The notes beneath the pieces are model-generated. The model was not told the DNA's origin. It did no database searches and saw only the letters and a list, made by a program, of their open reading frames with translations. A stretch of 64,000 nucleotides of DNA from contig NZ_JABAHZ010000003.1 of NCBI RefSeq assembly GCF_012641265.1, positions 434,001-498,000 of the forward strand. Reading direction: 5' to 3'. Shown piece by piece: positions 10,101 to 18,633 of the stretch. The stretch is from Chitinophaga eiseniae (GTDB taxonomy: Bacteria; Bacteroidota; Bacteroidia; Chitinophagales; Chitinophagaceae). Each line of letters opens with the position of its first letter. The first letter of the stretch is position 1. Both the position numbers and the translations under genes were made by a program.

Positions 10101-10187
10101 CACGCAAAGGGGCTAAGGAGCAAAGAAGCAAAGGAATTTATAAGATAGAAAATACCTTTGCTTCTTTGCTCCTTAGCGTCTTCGCGT
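10101..10187. repeat. Imperfect 33-bp inverted repeat built of GCAAAG-like units
   Basis: Arm 10101-10133 pairs with 10155-10187 with three mismatches around a 21-nt loop. Each arm is a run of GCAAAG/GCTAAG-like short units, a style of intergenic repeat I recall from many Bacteroidota genomes. It lies between the divergent HD hydrolase and DUF488 genes, so it is not a simple terminator. Confidence 0.7.
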
Positions 10188-10228
10188 GAAACGGGAACAA
10201 AATAATTCACCGGGTTGTTAATTTAGTC

Positions 10229-10570
10229 ATGATACAGATTAAACGCGTATACGAAGATTATGCAGACACCGATGGCTACCGCATCCTGGTGGACCGGTTA
10301 TGGCCCAGGGGGCTTACAAAAGAGCGGGCCCATGTAGATGAATGGGTCAAAGAAATAGCGCCCAGCAACGAACTGCGGGAATGGTTTCACCATGACCCAA
10401 CAAGATTTGCTGAATTCAAAACAAAATATCTGAAGGAATTACAGGAGAAAAAAGATTTGCTGGCAGCTATCAAAAAGAAAGCACAACACCATCGGGTAAC
10501 ACTATTGTATGGGGCTAAAGACGAAACGCACAACCAGGCGCAGATACTGTTAACACTACTGAAAAAGTAA
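10229..10570 (+). CDS. DUF488 family protein (YeaO-like)
   Basis: 113 residues with the family signatures RILVDRLWPRGLTKE near the N-terminus, WFHHDPTRFAEFKTKYLKEL in the middle and LLYGAKDETHNQA near the end. The family is widespread and has no settled biochemical role. It is a single gene, ending 4 nt from the convergent siroheme operon. Confidence 0.9.
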   Translation: MIQIKRVYEDYADTDGYRILVDRLWPRGLTKERAHVDEWVKEIAPSNELREWFHHDPTRFAEFKTKYLKELQEKKDLLAAIKKKAQHHRVTLLYGAKDETHNQAQILLTLLKK

Positions 10571-10574
10571 ACTA

Positions 10575-11168
10575 CTACAACGGATCATTTTCAGACTTTA
10601 CCAATACGTCGGTAAGACTGTTCAGCTTTTTTACTTTGGCGCTGAAGTCGCCGGTTAACTTGTCGCGGATCAACGATAACTTATTCAATACTTCATCGAT
10701 GGTATCCGGAATAGCTTCCTGCAGCACCTGTTTCAGGCGTTTAGCAACGGTGGGCGATTTCCCATTGGTAGAAATGGCAATTTTCAGGTTGCCTTTACGG
10801 ACGATAGAACCGAGATAGAAATCGCACAGGTCGGGGGTGTCGGCTACATTGATCAACACCTTGCTGCACTTGGCAGTTTCCCATACATGATAATTCAGCT
10901 CCCGGTTGTTAGTAGCTGCAATTACCAGGTCTTTCCCCAGCAAATCTCCACAGGAAAACGATTTCTGCACGAGGGTAATATTAGGATATTGATGCGTGAG
11001 CGAAGTCAGCTCAGGCAAAAAATCCAATGACACGATGGTAACATTTGCCTGGGGGCAATTTTCCAGCATGGCATTGGCTTTTTCTAATCCGATATTACCA
11101 CCGCCTACAACGAGTACCTGCAAGCGGTGCAATTTGAAAAACACCGGGAATAAATGATTTTCTTCCAT
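10575..11168 (-). CDS. Precorrin-2 dehydrogenase / sirohydrochlorin ferrochelatase (siroheme synthase N-terminal part)
   Basis: 197 residues. Rossmann NAD-binding start LQVLVVGGGNIGLEKANAML, then DLVIAATNNRELN and the family block NVADTPDLCDFYLGSIVRKGNLKIAISTNGKSP (seen as two parts), ending with a helical dimerisation region. This corresponds to the CysG N-terminal / Met8p module that oxidises precorrin-2 and inserts iron to form siroheme. Its ATG overlaps the cobA stop in TAATG, so the two are translationally coupled. Last gene of the siroheme operon. Confidence 0.92.
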   Translation of the reverse strand: MEENHLFPVFFKLHRLQVLVVGGGNIGLEKANAMLENCPQANVTIVSLDFLPELTSLTHQYPNITLVQKSFSCGDLLGKDLVIAATNNRELNYHVWETAKCSKVLINVADTPDLCDFYLGSIVRKGNLKIAISTNGKSPTVAKRLKQVLQEAIPDTIDEVLNKLSLIRDKLTGDFSAKVKKLNSLTDVLVKSENDPL

Positions 11169-11944
11169 TATACGGCAATTTTAAGTTCGGCTGACACTTT
11201 GGTCTGCAGTGCCTGGAACGCTTCATGGAAGCGCACCACCTCTCCTATCACCAGGATAGCAGGGTTATGCAGATCGTGTGTAGCGGCTATTTCCACGAGG
11301 TCGGCCACATTTCCCAATCCCATTTTCTGGGTGGGCAGCGTACCGTTCTGGATAATAGCAGCGGGCGTTTTGCCTCTTCCTGCATCGTTGTAGATACCAG
11401 CAATTTCCGCCAGTTTGCTCATTCCCATGAGAATGACAACGGTGGTATTGGCCTTGATGGCATGTTCCAGGTCGCGGGACAAGTTACCATTCCGGGTATT
11501 ACCGGTAATCACCCAAAAGCCTTCACTCACGTGGCGGCTGGTTACCGGGATTTTGTTAACGCCAGGCACCGCAATGGCGCTGGAAATACCGGGAATCACT
11601 TCGGCAGTAACACCAAACTGTTGAGCAAAAGCTATTTCTTCCTGGCCACGGCCAAACACAAATGAGTCTCCTCCTTTCAGCCGCACTACACTGCCATAAG
11701 TTAAGGCATATTTTACAATCATCCTGTTTATTTCATCCTGCGAATAAACATGCATACCTGCACGCTTACCTACAAAACGGCGGAGGCAATTGGCCGGCGC
11801 ATAGTCCAGCAGTTCGTTGCTGGACAATGCGTCATAAAGGATGACCCGGGCATTTTGAATGGCCTTTAACCCCTTAACAGTAATCAGCTCCGGATCGCCT
11901 GGGCCAGCACCTATCAATGTGAGTTTGGGTTGTATATCTTGCAT
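11168..11944 (-). CDS. cobA: Uroporphyrinogen-III C-methyltransferase
   Basis: 258 residues. SAM-dependent tetrapyrrole methylase with the motifs LIGAGPGDPELITVKG at the N-terminus, VVRLKGGDSFVFGRG, and VIPGISSAIAVPGVNKIPVT. It converts uroporphyrinogen III to precorrin-2, the substrate of the next gene. Together they supply siroheme for the reductase encoded upstream. Length fits the single-domain SUMT class. 27 nt separate it from the reductase stop. Confidence 0.95.
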   Translation of the reverse strand: MQDIQPKLTLIGAGPGDPELITVKGLKAIQNARVILYDALSSNELLDYAPANCLRRFVGKRAGMHVYSQDEINRMIVKYALTYGSVVRLKGGDSFVFGRGQEEIAFAQQFGVTAEVIPGISSAIAVPGVNKIPVTSRHVSEGFWVITGNTRNGNLSRDLEHAIKANTTVVILMGMSKLAEIAGIYNDAGRGKTPAAIIQNGTLPTQKMGLGNVADLVEIAATHDLHNPAILVIGEVVRFHEAFQALQTKVSAELKIAV

Positions 11945-11971
11945 GATAATAATGTTGAGATGAATGAATAA

Positions 11972-14083
11972 TTAAGCCTGCACCAGTTCGTTTACCCGTT
12001 GACGGTATACCTGCGCTGCGGTATAAAAAGACTGCGCCTGCTCGAAATAAGACTTCGCAAAGCTCTCCGTAGGCTCGTTCGCGTTAATCTGTAACACCAC
12101 CGTTTTAAAGTCAGGTTCGAAGCTGAATTTACCGGTAGCTACAAAGTGTTTGTCGAAATCATTAATGATACCTATCTGCGTATTACCACTGATCGCTTCG
12201 CTCAGCAACAATGCTTTGGCGCCCTGAACAAAGGAAGAGTACGCGTGGTAAATACCGTCGGCATAAGCGCCGCCGGCCAGTGCCGTGCTACTCAGTTCCA
12301 GCTTTTCTTCTGCTTCGAGCAGCAGGGTGGCTACCAGGTCGATAATAACGCCTGCGCACTCTCCTACACCAATGGCAGTAGCATAGTCCTGTGCCTGACC
12401 CCAGTCGATGAAATCGGCCGCAGTGAGGGTGCTCAGGTCTGCTAATGGTTTCAGCAGCTCGTAGAAATATTTTTCTGTTTTACGATCGTAGTATTGGTTA
12501 AACAGTTCATGCTCCTCTCCGTTGATTTCAAAATCGTGCAACAGGCTGCGCAGCACGTCCGGACCACGGCGGCTAGGTACTTTAATCACTTTATCTGCTA
12601 CACGTCCATCGCCATTACCTACGATGCCACCACCCAGGAGTACCTGGAGAGCCGGCAATACTTTACCGCCGCTCTTCATGGAAGAACCATGGAAGCCAAT
12701 GCTGGCGATGCCGTGTTGGCCGCAAGAGTTCATACAGCCGCTGATTTTGATCTTAATATCCTTATTATAGATCAGGTCGGGGAATTCTTCTGTGATCACA
12801 TCTTCCAATACTTTAGCTATGCCTGTGCTGCTGGAAATACCTAGGTTACAAGTATCGGTTCCAGGGCAAGCCGTAATGTCAGCAATACTGTCGAAACCGG
12901 CATTTGCAAAGCCCGCTGTTTCCAGTACGCTGAATACATAGGGCAGATTTTCCGGGAGAATGTATTTCAACAGGAGTCCCTGGTTGGCAGTTACCCGCAC
13001 GTCGTCTGCGATCACGGGCCGCAGTGCTTCAATCAGCTGGCGGCTGATGGCGGAGCCGATGTTACCGAGGGTTATTTTAACGTAGGCGCCATAGTAACCC
13101 TTTTGTTTCTGTTCAAAAACGTTGGTGATTTTCCAGGCCTCGTACTTTTTAGGGTCCTTAATGGAATATGCGGGAACAGTGCCTACCGGAGCAGGTTGGG
13201 TAGCTACCCAGGCATCAGCGTCGATAGGTACGCTTTTCAGTTTTACTGCTTTATATTCTTCTTTCACCAAACGTTCAAATTCTTCCATCCCAATTTTCTG
13301 GATGAGGAATTTCATGCGGGCTTTGTTCCGGCTGGTTCTTTCGCCATAGCGGTCAAATACGCGCAACACGTTTTCTATATAAGGAATGAGCTGATCTGTT
13401 TCCAGGAATTCATACACTGGTTTAGCCAGGAAGGGTTGTGCGCCCAAACCTCCGCCTACCAATACTTTGAAGCCACGTACTTCTTTGCCGTCGATGATTT
13501 TCACCTTGGGGATCATACCGAAATCGTGCATGAAAGACCAGGCGGTATCTTTATCTGACGAGGAAAAAGAGATTTTTATTTTACGGCCCATTTCCTGGCT
13601 CACCGGGTTACGCAGAAAATAACGGAATACCGCGTCTGCATAAGGTGTTACATCAAATGGTTCTTCCGGATCGATACCGGCGCGGTCGGAGGCGGTTACG
13701 TTACGCACCGTGTTACCACAGGCTTCGCGGATGGTGATCCCATCCTGCTCCAGTTTAGTCCATAGTTCCGGTGTTCTGTCGAGGCTAACGTAGTGGATCT
13801 GTACATCCTGGCGGGTTGTCAGGTGCAAGTTGCTGGTAGCATATTCATCAGATACTTCAGTAATACGGTGCCATTGTTGCAAAGTCATTTTACCATAGGG
13901 CAGTTTGATGCGTATCATTTGTACACCTGGCTGGCGTTGCCCATATATCCCTCTTGCCAGACGAAGACTGCGGAATTTCTCGTCCGATATATTGCCTTCG
14001 CGGAACTGGCGAATCTTTTTCTCCAGGTTTATAATGTCCTGTTCAACAATTGGATTTTCGAGTTCTGTTCTGAAGCTTTGCAT
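11972..14083 (-). CDS. Siroheme [4Fe-4S] nitrite/sulfite reductase with C-terminal HEPN domain
   Basis: 703 residues. Two ferredoxin-like/siroheme half-domains in the first about 560 residues with RQPGVQMIRIKLPYGKMT, NLHLTTRQDVQIHYV, ACGNTVRNVTA and the cluster ligands in TACPGTDTCNLG and SGCMNSCGQHG (C-x5-C and C-x3-C). The last about 140 residues form an all-helical HEPN-type extension that ordinary NirA/CysI lack. The motifs do not cleanly separate sulfite from nitrite as substrate; it is an assimilatory ferredoxin-type enzyme in the cytoplasm. First gene of an operon with both siroheme-making genes. A 240-nt leader with promoter and intrinsic terminator precedes it. Confidence 0.9.
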   Translation of the reverse strand: MQSFRTELENPIVEQDIINLEKKIRQFREGNISDEKFRSLRLARGIYGQRQPGVQMIRIKLPYGKMTLQQWHRITEVSDEYATSNLHLTTRQDVQIHYVSLDRTPELWTKLEQDGITIREACGNTVRNVTASDRAGIDPEEPFDVTPYADAVFRYFLRNPVSQEMGRKIKISFSSSDKDTAWSFMHDFGMIPKVKIIDGKEVRGFKVLVGGGLGAQPFLAKPVYEFLETDQLIPYIENVLRVFDRYGERTSRNKARMKFLIQKIGMEEFERLVKEEYKAVKLKSVPIDADAWVATQPAPVGTVPAYSIKDPKKYEAWKITNVFEQKQKGYYGAYVKITLGNIGSAISRQLIEALRPVIADDVRVTANQGLLLKYILPENLPYVFSVLETAGFANAGFDSIADITACPGTDTCNLGISSSTGIAKVLEDVITEEFPDLIYNKDIKIKISGCMNSCGQHGIASIGFHGSSMKSGGKVLPALQVLLGGGIVGNGDGRVADKVIKVPSRRGPDVLRSLLHDFEINGEEHELFNQYYDRKTEKYFYELLKPLADLSTLTAADFIDWGQAQDYATAIGVGECAGVIIDLVATLLLEAEEKLELSSTALAGGAYADGIYHAYSSFVQGAKALLLSEAISGNTQIGIINDFDKHFVATGKFSFEPDFKTVVLQINANEPTESFAKSYFEQAQSFYTAAQVYRQRVNELVQA

Positions 14084-14150
14084 AAAAAGTATTTTCAGGT
14101 GGTGGTAAAAAGCTATTTTCTGACGGGGTATGGTTGTTTTCTATAACATC

Positions 14151-14179
14151 AAAAAGCCCCCGGGATACTTTCGGAGGCT
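14151..14179 (-). terminator. Intrinsic terminator inside the reductase leader
   Basis: On the minus strand an 8-bp stem AGCCTCCG/CGGGGGCT (one G-U pair), loop of 9 nt, followed at once by TTTTT. It lies 68 nt before the reductase ATG and after its promoter, with no other minus-strand gene upstream, so it fits an attenuator. A GAGGC at 14229-14233 is complementary to its 5' arm and could form the alternative pairing. Confidence 0.65.
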
Positions 14180-14231
14180 CGTATAATGATTTACAGTAAG
14201 CTGATCACTGGAATTTTCTATTACACGCGCC

Positions 14232-14275
14232 TCGCAGGTGTTGTATTACAACAGCTACATCCATTATTTCTGCGA
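14232..14275 (-). promoter_or_regulatory. Structured part of the reductase leader RNA
   Basis: A closing stem TCGCAG/CTGCGA (14270-14275 with 14232-14237) encloses a perfect hairpin TGTTGT-aat-ACAACA (14239-14253). With the terminator downstream this resembles a ligand- or protein-sensing leader. I do not recognise a SAM-I, cobalamin or other known riboswitch core. Confidence 0.45.
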
Positions 14276-14322
14276 TATGACACTTCATTACCCATATTCC
14301 CTATAATTTTAGTAGAGTAATA

Positions 14323-14352
14323 CAAAGATAGAAATGCAGTCCATCTTTCCAA
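14323..14352 (-). promoter_or_regulatory. Promoter of the siroheme reductase operon
   Basis: Minus strand TTG (14350-14352), 19-nt spacer, perfect -7 box TATCTTTG (14323-14330). It places the start of transcription about 235 nt before the reductase ATG. Confidence 0.7.
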
Positions 14353-14589
14353 AACTTTTTTGGGAATTGAATAAGCCCCCAAAAAGGGGTGGAATTAGCG
14401 ATGGGCCGGGTCCTGGATGAAAAAAACAGTGAAAACACCCTACAGTAGCCGGATCTGGCAACCGGCGGAGGCATAAACCTGCAGGGAGGCAATAACCAAA
14501 ATTTATCCGGTATAACTTTTTGTTATGGGAGAAGGACATAGCAGCGTCCCTTTCGCTCCTTCCCACTGCGATCTGCCGGCATATCTTCT

Positions 14590-14597
14590 TATCTTTG
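14590..14597 (+). promoter_or_regulatory. -7 promoter element of the HAD phosphatase gene
   Basis: TATCTTTG, a perfect TAnnTTTG match, 23 nt before the ATG at 14621. It supports that start over an in-frame codon at 14525, which would lie upstream of the promoter. Confidence 0.6.
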
Positions 14598-14620
14598 CCG
14601 CGCATAAAAAAGGGAATTTC

Positions 14621-15280
14621 ATGATAGATACGGTAATATTTGATATGGATGGCCTGTTGATCGACTCTGAACCGCTGTGGGGCATTGCGATGCGGGAAGT
14701 ATTTTCCACAGTGGGCGTTCACCTGTCGCCCGAACTGACGCACCTTACCACCGGTTTACGCACCAAAGAAGTAGTAAGCTACTGGTATAACTATTATAAA
14801 TGGGAGGGCAAGTCCCCCGAACAGGTTGTCAATGAGATCATTGACAGCGTAATTGCCAAAATCGTCGCCAGCGGGCAAGCAATGGAAGGATTACATTACA
14901 TTCTCGGGTATTTTAAGGAGAAAGGGTTTAAAATGGGGCTGGCCTCCTCCTCTCCGCTGCGCCTGATCAATGCGGTGTTAGATCATTTACAGGTAAAAGA
15001 CCGCTTCCAGGCCGTATATTCTGCCGAGTTTGAAGATTACGGTAAACCTCACCCTGCCGTGTACCTGGCCTGTGCCCAAGCCCTGGGTAGCGACCCGCTG
15101 GATTGCCTTGCATTTGAAGATTCGGTGACCGGTATGATTGCCGCCAAGGCCGCCCGTATGACCACCGTAGTGGTACCGGAAGCCCATAACAGGAAAGATC
15201 CCCGGTATGCCCTGGCTAATATGCAGCTGGACTCCCTGCTGGAATTTAATGATGCCAAACTGGCCCTGCTCACGAAATAG
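14621..15280 (+). CDS. HAD-superfamily sugar-phosphate phosphatase (YniC/2-deoxyglucose-6-phosphatase type)
   Basis: 219 residues. HAD motif I is VIFDMDGLLIDSEP at the N-terminus (Asp nucleophile), motif II is the SSS in LASSSPLRLI, motif III the Lys in DYGKPHP, and motif IV CLAFEDSVTGMIAAKAA. A helical cap lies between motifs I and II. This is the beta-phosphoglucomutase-like subfamily that dephosphorylates small sugar phosphates such as 2-deoxyglucose 6-phosphate. Start chosen from the motif position and the -7 box just upstream. Divergent from the siroheme operon. Confidence 0.88.
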   Translation: MIDTVIFDMDGLLIDSEPLWGIAMREVFSTVGVHLSPELTHLTTGLRTKEVVSYWYNYYKWEGKSPEQVVNEIIDSVIAKIVASGQAMEGLHYILGYFKEKGFKMGLASSSPLRLINAVLDHLQVKDRFQAVYSAEFEDYGKPHPAVYLACAQALGSDPLDCLAFEDSVTGMIAAKAARMTTVVVPEAHNRKDPRYALANMQLDSLLEFNDAKLALLTK

Positions 15281-15342
15281 TTTTTGGAAGATGATATTTT
15301 GTTGATCATCTTTACGCGCGCAATTGACGCCAAAAAACCAAT

Positions 15343-16107
15343 ATGAAAATCATAGATCTATCCAAAACCATCGCCTACAACAAACAGGATCCCTGGTTTA
15401 TGCGTATCAAAATCAAACATAAAACGCATCGACAAAGTAAAGGGCTGATCCGTTTTTTCCTGGGCCTCCCTGCAAAGCTCTTCCCTAAAGGGTTTGAAGG
15501 CTGGGCGGATGATAAAATTATCGGCATGGGCGTACACGCCGCCACCCACATCGATGCCCCCTGGCACTATGCTCCCACTGTAAATGGCGCACCGGCCAAA
15601 ACCATTGATGAAATTCCACTGGAATGGTGCTATGGCAATGGGGTGGTATTGGATATGACCCACAAAGCAGATTTTGAGCAGATAATGGTGGCGGATATAC
15701 GTGCCGACCTTGAAAAGAGCGGCGCCGTCATTACTCCCGGCACCATTGTACTCATTCATACCGGTCGCGATAAATACGTGGGTACCAAAGAATACGCCAT
15801 GCGGGGTACCGGCATGAGCGCTGAAGCCACCCATTGGCTGATAGACCAGGGCGTGAAAGTAATGGGAATAGATCAGTGGGGATTCGACCTGCCTCTAAAA
15901 TATATGGCGCAGCAAGCCAAACAACTTCAACGGGACGATTATTTCTGGCAGGCTCACCTGGTGGGGCAACAAAAGGAATATTGCCATATGGAGCAGCTGG
16001 TTAACCTGGGCGCATTACCGGCTTTCGGGTTTAAAGTGAGTGTATTTCCGCTGAAGATAAAAGGGGCCAGCGCAGCGCCTGCGAGAGTAGTGGCGATATT
16101 TGAGTAA
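15343..16107 (+). CDS. Cyclase family protein (kynurenine formamidase-like metal-dependent amidohydrolase)
   Basis: 254 residues. The metal-binding motif of the family is visible as GVHAATHIDAPWHYAP (H-x3-H-x-D-x3-H) near residue 68, with GTIVLIHTGRDKY and a later GVKVMGIDQWGFD. The family hydrolyses amide or ester bonds, N-formylkynurenine being the best-known substrate. No tryptophan-degradation genes are adjacent, so the substrate is open. 62 nt after the HAD gene on the same strand. Confidence 0.82.
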   Translation: MKIIDLSKTIAYNKQDPWFMRIKIKHKTHRQSKGLIRFFLGLPAKLFPKGFEGWADDKIIGMGVHAATHIDAPWHYAPTVNGAPAKTIDEIPLEWCYGNGVVLDMTHKADFEQIMVADIRADLEKSGAVITPGTIVLIHTGRDKYVGTKEYAMRGTGMSAEATHWLIDQGVKVMGIDQWGFDLPLKYMAQQAKQLQRDDYFWQAHLVGQQKEYCHMEQLVNLGALPAFGFKVSVFPLKIKGASAAPARVVAIFE

Positions 16108-16325
16108 GGAAACCATCACTCATAACATTAAATCTTCTGTTGCACAAACCATTCAATATACCGGGGCATAATAGCAAGGTTCGCGGTGTATGTAACAGAA
16201 TAAGGGCATATTTACGTTTTATTTGTAACAAAATAAAGGCAATAACAAAAACGCAGCATCATTCCCAATCCGGGCAGCAGCTGTCTGGAGATTTTGTACT
16301 ATTTCTCCAACCTACTCAACAAAAA

Positions 16326-16356
16326 AATCCCGCCCCGAATTACTCGGAGCGGGATT
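16326..16356 (-). terminator. Intrinsic terminator of rpsA
   Basis: Stem AATCCCGC/GCGGGATT with an inner CCGA/TCGG pairing, followed on the minus strand by TTTTTTTG. The interval 16108-16325 otherwise holds nothing I recognise. Confidence 0.85.
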
Positions 16357-16379
16357 CATTATTTAACTAAACTTAAACC

Positions 16380-18278
16380 TTATTGTGCGCTTTTTTCTTC
16401 GCCACCTTCAGATTGTTTCAGTTTTTCTCTCAGTTCAGCTAAAGCACCCAGATCACCTAAAGTAGCTTTTTCAACTTTACCCTGGATGTTTTTCACAGCC
16501 TTACGGGTTTTGTCAGCTTCATCTCTCTTCTCTTTCACGATAGCTTGCTTTTCTTCCGCCTGAGCTTTTTCCCAAACGCGGGTGTGAGAAACCAGGATAC
16601 GTTTTTCGCTGCGATCGAATTCGATGATCATGAATTCTTTCACGTCTTCAACGTTGATTGGTTTTTCGTCTTCTGTTCTCAGGTGACGTGCAGGAGCGTA
16701 AGCTTCCAGGCCGTATTGCAGTTGAACAGTAGCACCTTTGTCATCTTTCTTCACAACAGTACCTTCGTGTACAGAGTTGATCGGGAAGATAGTTTCGAAA
16801 GTGTTCCAAGGATCTTCTTCGATCTGTTTGTGACCGAGGCTCAGTTTGCGGTTTTCCTTGTCGATACCCAGGATAACTACATCTATTTCGCTACCTACTT
16901 TAGTGTATTCAGATGGGTGGTTGAAGCGCTTGATCCAGCTCAGGTCAGAGATGTGGATCATGCCACCGATACCGGTTTCCAGTTCAACGAATACGCCATA
17001 AGGAGTGATGTTTTTCACGATACCTTTGTGACGGCTGTCAACAGGGAATTTAGTTTCGATAGTAGACCATGGATCTTCTGTCAGTTGTTTGATAGACAGA
17101 GACATTTTACGCTCTTCTTTGCTCAGGGTAACTACCACTGCTTCGTATTCTTCGCCTAATTTGAAGAATTCTTTAGCGTTGATTGGGGTAGAAGCCCAGG
17201 AGATTTCAGATACGTGTACCAGACCTTCCACACCTGGCATGATTTCCAGGAATGCACCGTAATCTTCGATGTTTACTACTTTACCTTTTACTTTAGCACC
17301 TTCAGTGATGGTAGCTGGTAAAGTATCCCACGGATGTGGAGTCAGTTGTTTGTAGCCCAGGCTTATGCGACGTTTTTCGTCATCGAAGTCAAGCACAACA
17401 ACGTTGATTTTCTGATCCATCTGCAGTACTTCGCTCGGATGGGAGATACGGCCCCAGCTGATATCGGTGATATACAGCAAACCGTCCAGACCACCCAGGT
17501 CGATGAACGCACCGAAGTCGGTGATATTTTTGATGGTACCTTCCAGCACCTGGCCTTTCTCCAGTTTGCTGATGATATCCACTCTTTGTTGTTCGATATC
17601 GCTTTCGATCAGCGCTTTGTGGGAAACAACGGCGTTGCGGATGGTTTCGTTTACTTTCACCACCTTGAACTCCATAGTTTTGCCTACAAACTGGTCGTAG
17701 TCGGTAACTGGTTTCACATCGATCTGAGAACCTGGCAGGAATGTTTCCATACCGTATACGTCTACGATCAAGCCGCCTTTGGTTTTGCTGGTAACAGTAC
17801 CAGTAACCACTTCGCCTGTTTTGTAAACTTCCACGATTTTTTCCCAAGCACGTTTTTGACGAGCCTGTTTACGGCTCAGGTGCAGGTTACCATCGCGGTC
17901 TTCTTTTTCTACTACCAGCACTTCCACTTCATCACCGATCTTCAGACCTGGTAAATCACGGAATTCGTTCAGAGAAATCAAACCATCAGATTTGAAACCG
18001 ATGTTGATTACTACGTCTGTGTTGGTTAAACCTACTACAGTACCAGTCAGCAGGCTGTTTTCTTCAAACACCTTGAAAGTACCATCGTAAGTAGCATCGT
18101 ACTTAGCTTTTTCTTCTTTGCTGTAAGAAGAAACATTACGTTTGTCAACGCTCCAGTCGAAATCGTCGTGTGCAGTTTCAACTTTCGCTACAGGCGCCTT
18201 TGGTGTCGCTGTTTCTACTGCTGGTGCAGCAGCCTGTTGTTCAGCGTTTTGTTCGTTAGGAATGATGTTTTCGCTCAT
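16380..18278 (-). CDS. rpsA: 30S ribosomal protein S1
   Basis: 632 residues. An Ala/Pro/Glu-rich N-terminal extension (about 1-70) precedes six S1 RNA-binding repeats; typical repeat sequences are GTIKNITDFGAFIDLGGLDG, GKVVNIEDYGAFLEIMPGVE and GIVKNITPYGVFVELETGIG, each followed by an LHVSEISW- or IHISDLSW-like strand. An acidic/charged tail closes the protein. S1 brings mRNA to the 30S subunit; Bacteroidota mRNAs commonly lack Shine-Dalgarno sequences. Single gene with its own terminator. Confidence 0.97.
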   Translation of the reverse strand: MSENIIPNEQNAEQQAAAPAVETATPKAPVAKVETAHDDFDWSVDKRNVSSYSKEEKAKYDATYDGTFKVFEENSLLTGTVVGLTNTDVVINIGFKSDGLISLNEFRDLPGLKIGDEVEVLVVEKEDRDGNLHLSRKQARQKRAWEKIVEVYKTGEVVTGTVTSKTKGGLIVDVYGMETFLPGSQIDVKPVTDYDQFVGKTMEFKVVKVNETIRNAVVSHKALIESDIEQQRVDIISKLEKGQVLEGTIKNITDFGAFIDLGGLDGLLYITDISWGRISHPSEVLQMDQKINVVVLDFDDEKRRISLGYKQLTPHPWDTLPATITEGAKVKGKVVNIEDYGAFLEIMPGVEGLVHVSEISWASTPINAKEFFKLGEEYEAVVVTLSKEERKMSLSIKQLTEDPWSTIETKFPVDSRHKGIVKNITPYGVFVELETGIGGMIHISDLSWIKRFNHPSEYTKVGSEIDVVILGIDKENRKLSLGHKQIEEDPWNTFETIFPINSVHEGTVVKKDDKGATVQLQYGLEAYAPARHLRTEDEKPINVEDVKEFMIIEFDRSEKRILVSHTRVWEKAQAEEKQAIVKEKRDEADKTRKAVKNIQGKVEKATLGDLGALAELREKLKQSEGGEEKSAQ

Positions 18279-18633
18279 AAAAAATTGAAATTTTAGCCCG
18301 GAATACCCGGACTCCCTGTTTTATGGGACGGCAAAAATACGAAAAATTACCCGTTTACCGACATATTTATTGAAGAAATAGCCGATTGACGGTAGAACAG
18401 ACCGCAGTTTTCAGATATTTTTTAATTGTATTATTAAAAAATATACTACAACAATATTTTACCCTGCGTTTTCCTGGTAATTTTTTCTAAAAAAAGCAAC
18501 CAGACCGCCAATTAATTGTTGATAAATATAGGGAGAAAGCTGCTGTCAACCCGCGGTCATGCGGCTTATTTTTCTATCATCCAAAATGTTAATTTGTATA
18601 CCGAAATCCCGGATTTTATTTTAATTTGTGTAT
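18279..18633. other. Intergenic region between rpsA and the rhomboid gene
   Basis: AT-rich divergent upstream region of about 350 nt. A minus-strand TATTTTTG (18332-18339) is a possible -7 box for rpsA, without a clear -33 partner. I see no gene or strong hairpin in it. Confidence 0.4.

Noticed and set aside
14084..14322. SAM-I (S-box) or cobalamin riboswitch before the sulfite/nitrite reductase.
   Set aside because: The conserved core sequences of these classes are absent; only generic stems and a terminator are visible.
16545..17954. Plus-strand frames of about 205 codons opposite rpsA.
   Set aside because: Phe/Val-rich antisense shadow of the S1 repeats; no start context or family.
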